Source: an uncultured Collinsella sp. (GTDB lineage: Bacteria > Actinomycetota > Coriobacteriia > Coriobacteriales > Coriobacteriaceae). Taken from it: a stretch of 50,336 bases of DNA. The stretch's first letter is position 1. Every line of letters starts with the position of its first letter. Under the pieces are notes generated by a model. The model was not told the origin of the DNA, searched no databases, and worked only from the letters and a program-made list of their open reading frames with translations. The stretch spans positions 1-50,336 of the forward strand of contig URSO01000005.1 of assembly GCA_900550415.1 (NCBI GenBank), read 5' to 3'. The translations under genes and the position numbers were made by a program. This document shows, one piece after another, positions 33,670 through 42,460 of this stretch.

Positions 33670-35577
33670 CTAGAGCTCCTTTTGCAGATAAAGGCCATGG
33701 TCATAAAATCCAAGATGGCGATAGTACTCGCGCGTACCGATCGCGCTGATCACGTTGATGTGCGTATACCCCGCATCCCGAGCAATCTGGCACGCACGCT
33801 CCACGAGCAGACGCCCCAGGCCGTGATGCTGAGCCGCCTGGCCCTGATCGCCCACACGTGCCGCCATACCATAAACGTGCACCTCGCGAATCATCGCCTC
33901 GTCCGGCATCGTCGGCATCTCGTCCGCATGTGCGGCAACAAAAGCGCGATCGGGCAGCGACAACCGCAAAAAGCCCGCGATCTTGCCCCGCGGCGTCACC
34001 CACTGCAAAAAGCGCTCGTAAGTCACCGGCGTCTCGTACGCTACTTCCTCATCAAGAGATAGCTTATCCAAGTCGGCACCCGCCGTGCTGATCTCGCGAT
34101 AGCGAATCTCACGCACCGTCGCACCGTCACCCCGAGCAGCCAGGCGGTTCTCGACGAGCTGACGCAGGTTGGGCTTCTTGTTGCCCACCATGATGTCATC
34201 GGAACTAAAGTCGCGAATCATGCGGCTGATGCGGCAGAATGCCGGCGTCACCACGATGTCATCGGCCAACACATCGAGCAGTTCTTCCTCGGTATAGGGG
34301 CGCCACTCGCCGCGCTCGTAGCAGCCCACCAGGCGCGAGCCCTCGATGAGCGCACACGGGTAGACTTTGACCTCGTCGGGCATAAAGGCCCCCTCGGTCA
34401 TAAAGCGCTCGTAGTCGCGCTTGTCCCCCTCGGGTGTGGCGCCCAGCAAGTTGAGCATAAAATGCGCATGGATCTTAAAGCCAAACAGGCGCGCAAGCGA
34501 AAACGCCCGCTCAATCTGCGCCACCGAAATGCGACGCTCGTTGATATCGAGTAGATGCTGGTCAAGGCTTTGGATGCCCATCTGTATCTTGGTGCAGCCC
34601 AGACGGCGGATGAGCGTAAGCGCCTGCGGCGTTACGGTATCGGGGCGCGTCTCGATAACGAGTCCCACCACGCGATGCTTCGCCGTCTCGTTGATGCGCT
34701 GCTGACGCTCGAGCTCCTCCATCGTTGCCGTCTGCCACTCGGTGACCTCGCCCCACGGCGTACCGGGGCCGTACAGACGACGCACCGCGCGGTTATAGCC
34801 GCCCACGGCAGCATCCACACGCTCCTGCTCGTCGGCAACGCCGGCAGCGAGCTTGGCCTCGTCTGTCGCAATGCCGGCAGCCCGATAGCACTCGCGGCGC
34901 TCTGTTACCACCGGCGGCAGGGCATCGGCGGGAGCGTCATCGAGCAGGCGCCCCGCCTCGGCACGGCTGATGCCCGGACGCGCCAACATGGGGTTTGCCG
35001 CCACGCCGGCGACGGCATCGTCATTGAGCGCACGGAAAAGCTCGGACATAAACCACGTCTGATACCCTTGCGGATAGTCGCTCCAGGTGCCACCGAGCAC
35101 GATAAGCTCGATCTTGTCGGTCGCATGCCCCATCTGCGAAAGTGCGGTCAGGCGAGCGCTCACCTGCAAATACGGGTCAAAGCAGTTTTGCTCCGCACGG
35201 GCGCATGCCGGCTCGGCATGCAGATAGCTTTTGGGCATGCGCAGATCGTTGGGGCAAAACAGGCAATCGCCCGAACAGGGCCACGGCTTGGTGATGACGG
35301 TAATGGTCGCCACGCCCGAAGCCGTGCGGCGCGGCTTCATGCGCAGCACCTGCAGCAGCTGACGCTCCAGCTCGGCATCGACATTCCATCCAGCCCAACG
35401 AGCCGGCTTCTCACGTTTAACCCGCTGGTAGAACGGCAGCAGACGGCGCTTGGCCAGATCTCGTTTGTCGGCACCCTCACGGCGCGCCTCGGCATGTATC
35501 AGTTTGACGAGCGCCTTGTCGTCCACGGTCTCACCGCGACGCAGAGCCTCGAGTATGTTCAAAATAATCTGTTCCAT
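33670..35577 (-). CDS. elp3: Elp3-type radical SAM/GNAT tRNA-modifying enzyme
   Basis: 635 residues: an N-terminal helical segment (1-80), radical SAM core with Cys101, Cys105 and Cys108 (CSGDCLFC) for a [4Fe-4S] cluster, the Elp3 SYLHAEPACARAEQNCFDP region, and a C-terminal GNAT acetyltransferase (about 490-635; HHGLGRLLVERACQIARDAG and REYYRHLGF). Elp3 forms carboxymethyl-type groups on U34 of tRNA. It is mainly archaeal and eukaryotic, with scattered bacterial homologues. The start at 35577 has GGGGGC very close, so initiation may be weak or from a nearly leaderless mRNA. The spermidine-synthase-like gene follows with no gap. Confidence 0.88.
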   Translation of the reverse strand: MEQIILNILEALRRGETVDDKALVKLIHAEARREGADKRDLAKRRLLPFYQRVKREKPARWAGWNVDAELERQLLQVLRMKPRRTASGVATITVITKPWPCSGDCLFCPNDLRMPKSYLHAEPACARAEQNCFDPYLQVSARLTALSQMGHATDKIELIVLGGTWSDYPQGYQTWFMSELFRALNDDAVAGVAANPMLARPGISRAEAGRLLDDAPADALPPVVTERRECYRAAGIATDEAKLAAGVADEQERVDAAVGGYNRAVRRLYGPGTPWGEVTEWQTATMEELERQQRINETAKHRVVGLVIETRPDTVTPQALTLIRRLGCTKIQMGIQSLDQHLLDINERRISVAQIERAFSLARLFGFKIHAHFMLNLLGATPEGDKRDYERFMTEGAFMPDEVKVYPCALIEGSRLVGCYERGEWRPYTEEELLDVLADDIVVTPAFCRISRMIRDFSSDDIMVGNKKPNLRQLVENRLAARGDGATVREIRYREISTAGADLDKLSLDEEVAYETPVTYERFLQWVTPRGKIAGFLRLSLPDRAFVAAHADEMPTMPDEAMIREVHVYGMAARVGDQGQAAQHHGLGRLLVERACQIARDAGYTHINVISAIGTREYYRHLGFYDHGLYLQKEL

Positions 35578-35593
35578 GCCCCCATTGTAAAGG

Positions 35594-35628
35594 CAAAGGC
35601 GCCGGAGCCAGTCACGGCCCCGGCGCCT
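35594..35628 (-). terminator. Terminator of the XRE-DUF4097 operon
   Basis: 9-bp GC-rich stem (35597-35605 with 35620-35628) followed on the minus strand by TTTGCCTTT, 46 bp past the DUF4097 stop. Confidence 0.65.
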
Positions 35629-35674
35629 CCATCAAAGAGCATGCCTATATGCACCGATCTCCGAAAACCGCATG

Positions 35675-36574
35675 TCACACCGATTCGAACGACATGTCGC
35701 CCGAACCGACCTTAAAACGATACGTTGCAGACTTGTCACCGTTGTCGAATTCAGCATTCAATATGGTCTCGCCATCGTTGCCAAGCGGAAGGAAATCGCT
35801 CTCAAAGTCACCGCTGCCCACGGTGAGGCTCGCCTTAAAGCCCGTAGAGTTCGGAACCGATATCTCCACATCGCCCGAGCCCACGCTTACGTCCATCGAC
35901 TTCGCGGGGGCCTGGTAGAGCTCGAACGCCACATCGCCCGAACCGACCTCGGCATTCAGGGTGTCAGTTACAGTGCCCGCGAACTCGATGTCTCCCGAGT
36001 CCAACGTCAAATCGAAGTCGTGGCACGCAATGTCCGTAATCGTCAGATCCCCCGACCCCACATTCGCCGAAATGTCCATCATGTTATCGGCAAGCTCGCG
36101 CGGCAGCTCGATGGTGACCGTACGGTCAAGCGCACGCTCGTCATCGCAGTCGAACTGGTTAATCTTGAGCGTAGAGCCCCTAATCTCGGCCAGATTTTGC
36201 GTGGCAGCATCGTAAGCAGTTACTCCTTTTGCAACGCGACCACTCTCGATGACACGCACCGGTCCATCGGAAACGTACTTGACCTCGACCGTGCCCGACG
36301 TCACGTCCAAGTCAAGCGATGTGAACGCGTCGGCATCAAACGTTTCGCTCGAAAGCTGTTGAGGCCGAGCGGAATAGTTACCGCTATCCAAAAGATCGTC
36401 CTCGTCAAGCGCATCGTCCATACCAGACAAGCCGGATACAACATCGTCGAGATCCCACGGACCATCAAAATGAATCAAAGTCCGCGAAGTGCCAAAGACA
36501 AGTCCAATGATAAGCACAAACGCTCCGATGCCAATGCCCAAGCGCCTCTTAGACTCATGCGAGAGCTTCATCAT
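35675..36574 (-). CDS. DUF4097 family protein with single membrane anchor
   Basis: 299 residues. One hydrophobic helix (about residues 12-29, IGIGAFVLIIGLVFG) anchors the protein; an acidic linker (DDALDEDDLLD) follows, then a DUF4097 repeat domain with at least five VGSGDxxx/DSGDI repeats building a right-handed beta-helix-like adhesin fold. ATG at 36574 overlaps the stop of the XRE regulator as ATGA; a second ATG follows at once. In other Gram-positive bacteria such repeat proteins sit beside envelope-stress regulators, which fits here. Ligand unknown. Confidence 0.82.
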   Translation of the reverse strand: MMKLSHESKRRLGIGIGAFVLIIGLVFGTSRTLIHFDGPWDLDDVVSGLSGMDDALDEDDLLDSGNYSARPQQLSSETFDADAFTSLDLDVTSGTVEVKYVSDGPVRVIESGRVAKGVTAYDAATQNLAEIRGSTLKINQFDCDDERALDRTVTIELPRELADNMMDISANVGSGDLTITDIACHDFDLTLDSGDIEFAGTVTDTLNAEVGSGDVAFELYQAPAKSMDVSVGSGDVEISVPNSTGFKASLTVGSGDFESDFLPLGNDGETILNAEFDNGDKSATYRFKVGSGDMSFESV

Positions 36575-37293
36575 TCATCACCTTCTTTGGCACTCGACTC
36601 AGCAGTGGTCGCGGCAGCCATGCCAGCGTCAACCGCAGTGGAAACGTCCTCCCCCTTAGTCCTAGCGACCGCCGGCACCGGACCAACCTGGATATCCCCA
36701 CGTGCCCAATCGCCATCGAGCGCACGCGCCACCCAGTGATAGATGGGAATCGTAAAGAAGATCAGTGCGGGAAAGGGGCTGGCACCAACCAGGAACATCA
36801 GTAAAAAGAACAGCAGCCAGCACACGGCCCAATACGGGAACGACTGGAACGGGCCCTTCACCGGAGTCGAACCAACTGCGCCGCCACTCGTCGCCTGCGC
36901 CGTAGCGGCATTGGCGGCCTGCGCACTCCAGCTTGCCGCTTGCGCCGCCTTGGCCGCAGTATCACTCGCCTGCGTTGCCGCCTCGGTAGCGCGCGCCGCC
37001 GCCTCATGGGTGCGGGCACGCTCTGCCGCCTCGGCCTCGCGCTGACGAGCGCGGTCCTCGTTCTCAAACTCGATATCGTCCTCGATCTCGTCACTCGGAT
37101 TGAGGAGCTCGTCCAAACTCACGCCATAGAGTTTAGCGAGCGAGATCAGGTTCTCGGTATCGGGCGAGCTCTCCGCGCGCTCCCATTTACTGACCGCCTG
37201 GCGCGACAGCCCCAGCTTTCGCGCGAGCCCTTCTTGGCTAAAACCCTTGCTGCGACGAAGGTCGGCGAGCCGCTGCGCAGTTTCTACATTCAT
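36571..37293 (-). CDS. XRE-family regulator with C-terminal membrane domain
   Basis: 240 residues. The HTH_3 domain spans 1-65 (LADLRRSKGFSQEGLARKLG, then SRQAVSKWERAESSPD), followed by an acidic and Ala-rich coiled region (72-130) and two close hydrophobic helices (about 148-185), then an extracytoplasmic or cytoplasmic tail. The DNA-binding head is thus tethered to the membrane. The start at 37293 has AGGAGG five bases away; the upstream open frame is not conserved-looking. Coupled to the DUF4097 gene by a 4-bp overlap, so it may sense envelope state together with it. Confidence 0.85.
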   Translation of the reverse strand: MNVETAQRLADLRRSKGFSQEGLARKLGLSRQAVSKWERAESSPDTENLISLAKLYGVSLDELLNPSDEIEDDIEFENEDRARQREAEAAERARTHEAAARATEAATQASDTAAKAAQAASWSAQAANAATAQATSGGAVGSTPVKGPFQSFPYWAVCWLLFFLLMFLVGASPFPALIFFTIPIYHWVARALDGDWARGDIQVGPVPAVARTKGEDVSTAVDAGMAAATTAESSAKEGDE

Positions 37294-37560
37294 GGTTCCT
37301 CCTATGTGATGCCAGCCGTGCCGCCGGACCGTTTTTCTTCTTAAGGCGCCTTGCACAGTTAAAAATCTATCCGCCACCGCCAAAAGCATGCCACCTATTC
37401 TAGTGAGATTTTTGACAACCGGCGGTTGCGGGTGCATATGAGCTGCGGAAATGTGTCCAAACAAAGCAATGACCCGTAGCTTGGTTGTCCCCGTTGCGGC
37501 GTAAACGGTAGTATGGTCGTACTGTTTATTCCGCACCGCCAACGGAGGGAGTTCCGCGCC

Positions 37561-38433
37561 GTGAACCGCGATTTCGCCTCATCGCTCATCCAGCTCAACA
37601 ATACGTTCTATCGCGAGCACTCCGCCTCCTTTTCCGATACGCGCCAGGCCCCGTGGCCCGGCTGGGTGCGCACCATGGACATCGCGCTCGAACAGCTCGA
37701 CGTCGCCACGATCGAGCATCCCGTCCGCGTCTTCGATCTCGCCTGCGGCAATATGCGATTCGAGAACTTTGCCGCCGGCGGCGCACTTGCCGCCAAGGGC
37801 GTCGATGGCGCAAACCCCTCGGCAGATGCCAGCTGCCCGTTTGAGTTCTACGGCGTCGACTCATGCCAAGACCTGGCCATCGATGCACGTGGCCACGCAC
37901 TGCGCATTCCCAACCTGCACTTCCAGGAACTCGACGTGCTCGACGCCCTCATGAGGCTCAACCCCGCCGAGACGCCCGACGTGCTTTTCGATGCCCCGCT
38001 CGCCGACATCTCGGTCTGCTTTGGCTTTATGCACCACGTGCCATCGTGCGAGTACCGCGTACGCGTGCTCGACGCCCTGGTGCGCCAGACACGCCCGGGC
38101 GGCATCATCGCCATCAGCTTTTGGGAGTTTATGAATGACGAGCGCATGGCGCGCAAGGCCGTTCGCGCCGAGGCCCGCGCCGAGCTCACCCCGCCGTTTG
38201 AGGGTTACGATTCCGCACAGTTTGAAGCCGGCGACCACCTCATTGGCTGGCAAAACGACCGCCACGCCTACCGCTATTGTCATCACTTTGACGATCAGCA
38301 GATCACCGACCTGGTGCGCGGCGTGCGCACGTTCTACAAGAGTGGCGAGGTTCCCGTACGCGAGCTTGAGCGTTTCCATGCCGACGGTCGCAGCGGCGAG
38401 CTCAACCGCTATGTGATTCTCAAGCGCCTGTAG
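37561..38433 (+). CDS. Class I SAM-dependent methyltransferase
   Basis: 290 residues. A methyltransferase fold with motif I VFDLACGNMRFEN near residue 58, an acidic post-I segment and an FGFMHHVPSCEYRVRVLDAL region typical of small-molecule methyltransferases. The substrate is unknown. The start is GTG at 37561 behind GGAGGGAG; an upstream start at 37513 lacks a site. Divergent from the XRE gene across 267 bp in which I see no further feature, and 118 bp before the TrmB-like gene. Confidence 0.75.
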   Translation: MNRDFASSLIQLNNTFYREHSASFSDTRQAPWPGWVRTMDIALEQLDVATIEHPVRVFDLACGNMRFENFAAGGALAAKGVDGANPSADASCPFEFYGVDSCQDLAIDARGHALRIPNLHFQELDVLDALMRLNPAETPDVLFDAPLADISVCFGFMHHVPSCEYRVRVLDALVRQTRPGGIIAISFWEFMNDERMARKAVRAEARAELTPPFEGYDSAQFEAGDHLIGWQNDRHAYRYCHHFDDQQITDLVRGVRTFYKSGEVPVRELERFHADGRSGELNRYVILKRL

Positions 38434-38551
38434 GCATCGTCGACTCGCCACCGAGCCGCGCCGTAACGTTCGGGCAAGCTATGCCCACCCTTTTCCAACC
38501 CATTGACGGAACGCATGGCTATGCGTTCCACACGTATGACCAAGGAGCCTC

Positions 38552-39391
38552 ATGGGAGCCGTCCACGTTCGCACGCCTAAGAACTTTGTGCTCGAGGAGC
38601 GCCTGGAGCGCTACGCCGATGCAATTGAGACGAACCCCGAGGCCTATGCCGGAGAGTGGCGCGAAGCCTGCGCGCCAGTTGGCAGCAAGCCCTTCGAGCA
38701 CCTTCACCTGGATCTTGGCTGTGGCAAGGGAACGTACCTTGTAGAGCGCGCAGTCCGCGAGCCAAACACCCTCTTTATCGGTATGGACCAGGAGCCCATC
38801 TGCATCGCCTATGCCGCGCAGAAAATCTGCGAGCAGGAGCTGCCCAATGCGCTTGTGCTGCCCCGAGGCGCTGCATCGCTGCCGCAGCTGTTTGCCGCAG
38901 GCGAGCTCGATGCCATCACCATCAACTTTCCCACGCCGCAGCCCAAGGCCAAGTACGCCAAAAAACGACTCGTCCATGTCGAGCATTTGATGCTCTACCG
39001 CCCGCTCTTTGCAGCCGGCGCCACCGTCACACTGCGAACCGACAGCAAGCCATTGCGCGACTACGCCCTGGGGCAGTTTGCCGCGGCAGGCTACGACACA
39101 CTTTGGACAAGTGACGACGTTCGCCGCGACCATCCCGAGCATCCCGAGACCGAGTATGAGTGCCGCACGCGCGAGATGGGCGCCGCCGTCTATGGCATTT
39201 GCGCCACACCCGGCGCACATCCCAGTGACGATGTGCTCACGGCGGGTCACATGCAGGAGCAAAGTCTTGCCTGCTACCTGCCCGATAACCTCGACGAGCT
39301 CACCTATGTGCCTCTGGGCATGGAAGAAGCCGTCGAGAACTTTAAAAACCGCGCCCGTAAAGGCAAAAAGCGCCTGCCGCAGGAGTCCTAG
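38552..39391 (+). CDS. trmB: TrmB-like tRNA (guanine-N7-)-methyltransferase
   Basis: 279 residues, related to TrmB, which makes m7G46 in tRNA. Motif I LDLGCGKGTYLVERAVREPN is near residue 53, followed by FIGMDQE, and the C-terminal part has the TEYE signature. The usual NFsDPWPKxxHxKRRL region is altered to NFPTPQPKAKYAKKRL, losing the conserved Asp, so it may be a diverged paralogue. It is longer than typical TrmB (about 210-240). ATG at 38552 follows AAGGAGCC. Confidence 0.75.
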   Translation: MGAVHVRTPKNFVLEERLERYADAIETNPEAYAGEWREACAPVGSKPFEHLHLDLGCGKGTYLVERAVREPNTLFIGMDQEPICIAYAAQKICEQELPNALVLPRGAASLPQLFAAGELDAITINFPTPQPKAKYAKKRLVHVEHLMLYRPLFAAGATVTLRTDSKPLRDYALGQFAAAGYDTLWTSDDVRRDHPEHPETEYECRTREMGAAVYGICATPGAHPSDDVLTAGHMQEQSLACYLPDNLDELTYVPLGMEEAVENFKNRARKGKKRLPQES

Positions 39392-39455
39392 GGCTTTTGA
39401 TGGCCGCGGCGTTGACAACCAAGCGCAAATAGGCGCCGACGAACGGCCCTCAAAC

Positions 39456-39578
39456 CTAAGTGAGTAGACTTTTTGACAACAGCCGAGCACAACCCGTATG
39501 GCAAAAACTAAAACCGCAGGTAGAGACCTTGCGTAAAAACCATGTGCTCGCGATATCGCAAAAAGTCTACTCACTTAG
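39456..39578. repeat. 123-bp element with 20-bp terminal inverted repeats, copy 1
   Basis: Arms 39456-39475 and 39559-39578 are perfect 20-bp inverted repeats beginning CTAAGTGAGTAGAC. The 83-bp interior has an inner inverted pair CGAGCAC/GTGCTCG and the blocks GCCGAGCA, CCGTAT and CAGGTA shared with the second copy at 49959. Sits in the 308-bp gap between trmB and the DUF3516 helicase gene, ending 121 bp before the helicase start. No target duplication is evident. A MITE-like element or a conserved structured RNA; no known class was recognised. Confidence 0.85.
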
Positions 39579-39699
39579 CTGGCGACTGCACCAAACGGCT
39601 GGGCAGAACGCCCATTTCCTGCATTTTCCCGCGCGCTAGCACCCCGCGCCGCCGCTACGCCATAATGGATGGCGGACAAACGCGAGAGAAAGCAACCAC

Positions 39700-42381
39700 A
39701 TGGCACAGACCACGACAGATACCGCCGCCAGCACCGTCTCGGGCGCCGGCGCCGCCAGCTCATTCTCGGGCGGCACGGGAACCGAGGCCGAGTTCGGCTC
39801 GCTCGGCGCGCTCTCCCCCACCTGGTGGGAGCCCGAAGACGGCAGTGAGCCCGAACCGTGGCTCACGCCCGATCAGGCCTTCGAACGCTTCTTTGAATGG
39901 ACGAGCAATCGCGGCATTGAGCTGTGGGATCACCAAGAAGAGGCCCTCATGGATCTAGCCGCCGGTGACCATGTCATTTTGGGAACACCGACCGGATCGG
40001 GCAAGTCGCTTGTCGCGCTGGGCATGCTCTTTATGGGCATGGCGCAGGGCAAACGTTGCTATTACACGGCCCCTATCAAGGCCCTGGTCAGCGAAAAGTT
40101 CTTCGATCTGGTACAGGTGCTCGGCCGCGATAACGTCGGTATGATCACCGGCGACACGCATATCAACACCAAGGCACCCGTCATCTGCTGCACGGCAGAG
40201 ATCCTTGCCAACGACGCACTGCGCGAGGGCGAAGATGCCGATGTTGGCTGCGTCGCCATGGACGAGTTCCACTACTTTGCCGACCCCGATCGCGGTTGGG
40301 CCTGGCAGGTGCCGCTGCTCACCCTGCCTCACACGCAATTCATGCTCATGAGCGCCACACTCGGCGATGTCACTGCCATCGCCGCCTCACTTGAGGAGCA
40401 CACCGGCGCAACCTGCGACTTGGTTGTCGACGCCCCGCGTCCGGTTCCGCTGAGTTATGACTATGTGACGACCTCCCTCGAGGGCACGGTCGAGCTCGCA
40501 ATGCGCCGCGGCGAGGCCCCGCTCTACATCGTGCACTTTAGCCAGGACGCCGCACTTGCGACGGCGCAATCCCTCGCCAACTTTGGTATTGCCAGCAAGG
40601 AGCAGCGTGGGGCCATCAAGGAGGCGGCCAAGGGCACGAGCTTCTCGACGGCCTTTGGCAAAATTCTTAAGCGCTTGCTCGGATGCGGCGTCGGCGTGCA
40701 CCATGCTGGCATGTTGCCGCGCTATCGTCTGCTGGTCGAGCGCTTGGCACAACAGGGCCTGTTGCCCGTCATCTGCGGCACCGATACGCTCGGCGTCGGC
40801 ATCAACGTGCCCATCCATACCGTGGTGCTCACCGCGCTCACCAAGTTCGACGGCTACAAGATGCGTCGTCTGCGCGCCCGCGAGTTTCATCAGATTGCCG
40901 GTCGCGCCGGCCGCTCGGGCTTCGATACCGAGGGCATGGTGATTGCCGAGGCACCCGAGCACGAGATCGAGAATGCCAAGCTCATGGCCAAGGCGGGCGA
41001 CGACCCCAAGAAGCTCCGCAAGATTAAAAAGAAGAAGGCCCCCGAGGGCTTTGTCACCTGGAACAAGCAGACCTTTGAGCGCCTGATCGAGACGCAGCCC
41101 GAAACGCTCAAGCCGCGCCTTCGCATCACACACTCCATGGTGATTAGCGTGGTCGAACAGGGTGGCGACGCCCGTGCCCGCGTGCACGACCTCATCGAGA
41201 CGAGCCTGCAAACGCCCGAGGAAAAGGCAAAGCTCGAGGTTCGCGCCGACGAAATCTTCGCCACGCTCATCGATTCCGGTGTCGTCGTTCGCACCGAGGT
41301 GCCGCCCGCACCCGACGCTCCGGCTGACGCCGCGCCGGACATCGACTACGCGCTGACGGTCGACCTGCCCGAGGACTTTGCGCTCGATCAGCCGCTCTCG
41401 CCGTTCTTGCTCGCCGCGTTGGAGCTGCTCGATCCCGAGAGCGAGACCTATACCATGGATTTAATCTCAATGGTCGAGGCGACGCTCGAAGATCCCAAGC
41501 AAGTGCTGCGTGCGCAGGAGCGTGCCGCACGCGATCGAGCTATGGCCGAGATGAAGGCCGACGGCATCGAGTATGAGGAGCGTCTGGAGCGCATTCAAGA
41601 CGTCACGTACGAAAAGCCGCTCGAGGATTTGCTCGACGCCGCTTTTGACAAGTACTGCCAGGAAGTACCCTGGGCAAACGACTACCAGCTCTCTCCCAAG
41701 AGCGTCCTGCGCGATATGCTGGAAAGCGCGAGCGATTTTAAGGGCTACATTCAAAAGCTCGGCATCGCCCGCTCCGAGGGCATTTTGCTGCGCTACCTGG
41801 CAGAGGCTTACCGTTCGCTCGACCGCACCGTACCCATCGAGAAGCGCGACGAGCGCCTGCGCGACATTATCTCGTGGCTGGGCTTTGTGGTGCGCTCGGT
41901 CGACTCGAGCTTGGTAGACGAGTGGGAAAACGCTGGCAACCCGGCAGCCCTCGACGCCACGCCGCCGCAGGGCATCGACGAGGTCGTGGCGGACCGCCGC
42001 GGCTGCACGCTGTTGGTGCGCAACGCGCTCTTCCGCCGCGTGACCCTTGCCGCCCGCGAGCACGTTCGCGACCTGGGCGAGCTCGACGACGACTGGGGCA
42101 TGAGCGAGATCCGCTGGCAAAAAGCACTCGACGCTTACCACGAGCAGCACGAGGAGATTCTCACCGACGGCGACGCGCGCTCCTCTGCTATGTTCTCGAT
42201 CGACGAGTCCGACGAGAAGGCGCTCCACGTGTGGCACGTGCACCAGATTTTTGCCGACGAGGACGGCGACCACGACTTTGGCATCATGGGCGATGTCGAT
42301 CTGGACGCCACGCAAGACGGTGGCGAGGTCATCTTCAAGAACTACCGCGTCGGTTTTATCGAGGATTTGCTCGAGGATTAG
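39700..42381 (+). CDS. Ski2-like DEAD/DEAH helicase with DUF3516 C-terminus
   Basis: 893 residues. A low-complexity Thr/Ser/Ala leader (1-45), then RecA1 with GTPTGSGKS (near 99), box II DEFHYF, SATLGD; RecA2 with GVGINVPIHTVVL and motif VI QIAGRAGRSGF; residues from about 500 on match the DUF3516 domain of actinobacterial Ski2/HelY-like helicases. Likely RNA remodelling or decay; it could also act on DNA. ATG at 39700 has a weak GAGAAAGC before it. Convergent with the DUF2130 gene, with a strong terminator between them. Confidence 0.87.
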   Translation: MAQTTTDTAASTVSGAGAASSFSGGTGTEAEFGSLGALSPTWWEPEDGSEPEPWLTPDQAFERFFEWTSNRGIELWDHQEEALMDLAAGDHVILGTPTGSGKSLVALGMLFMGMAQGKRCYYTAPIKALVSEKFFDLVQVLGRDNVGMITGDTHINTKAPVICCTAEILANDALREGEDADVGCVAMDEFHYFADPDRGWAWQVPLLTLPHTQFMLMSATLGDVTAIAASLEEHTGATCDLVVDAPRPVPLSYDYVTTSLEGTVELAMRRGEAPLYIVHFSQDAALATAQSLANFGIASKEQRGAIKEAAKGTSFSTAFGKILKRLLGCGVGVHHAGMLPRYRLLVERLAQQGLLPVICGTDTLGVGINVPIHTVVLTALTKFDGYKMRRLRAREFHQIAGRAGRSGFDTEGMVIAEAPEHEIENAKLMAKAGDDPKKLRKIKKKKAPEGFVTWNKQTFERLIETQPETLKPRLRITHSMVISVVEQGGDARARVHDLIETSLQTPEEKAKLEVRADEIFATLIDSGVVVRTEVPPAPDAPADAAPDIDYALTVDLPEDFALDQPLSPFLLAALELLDPESETYTMDLISMVEATLEDPKQVLRAQERAARDRAMAEMKADGIEYEERLERIQDVTYEKPLEDLLDAAFDKYCQEVPWANDYQLSPKSVLRDMLESASDFKGYIQKLGIARSEGILLRYLAEAYRSLDRTVPIEKRDERLRDIISWLGFVVRSVDSSLVDEWENAGNPAALDATPPQGIDEVVADRRGCTLLVRNALFRRVTLAAREHVRDLGELDDDWGMSEIRWQKALDAYHEQHEEILTDGDARSSAMFSIDESDEKALHVWHVHQIFADEDGDHDFGIMGDVDLDATQDGGEVIFKNYRVGFIEDLLED

Positions 42382-42403
42382 CCAAGCATATTGGGACGAA
42401 ACG

Positions 42404-42444
42404 AAGCGGGGCTGTTGGCAACATCGCCAGCAGCCCCGCTTTTT
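42404..42444 (+). terminator. Terminator of the DUF3516 helicase gene
   Basis: 11-bp perfect GC-rich stem (42404-42414 with 42431-42441), extended inward to about 16 bp, then TTTT, 22 bp past the stop codon. The reverse strand could serve the convergent DUF2130 gene. Confidence 0.88.
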
Positions 42445-42460
42445 CACTATCCGCTATGCC

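Noticed and set aside
37395..37440. Partial resemblance (AGTGAG...TTTTTGACAAC) to the 123-bp element arms
   Set aside because: Only about 18 bases look alike, there is no right arm 100 bp away, and interior blocks are missing. Chance or an old fragment; not counted as a third copy.
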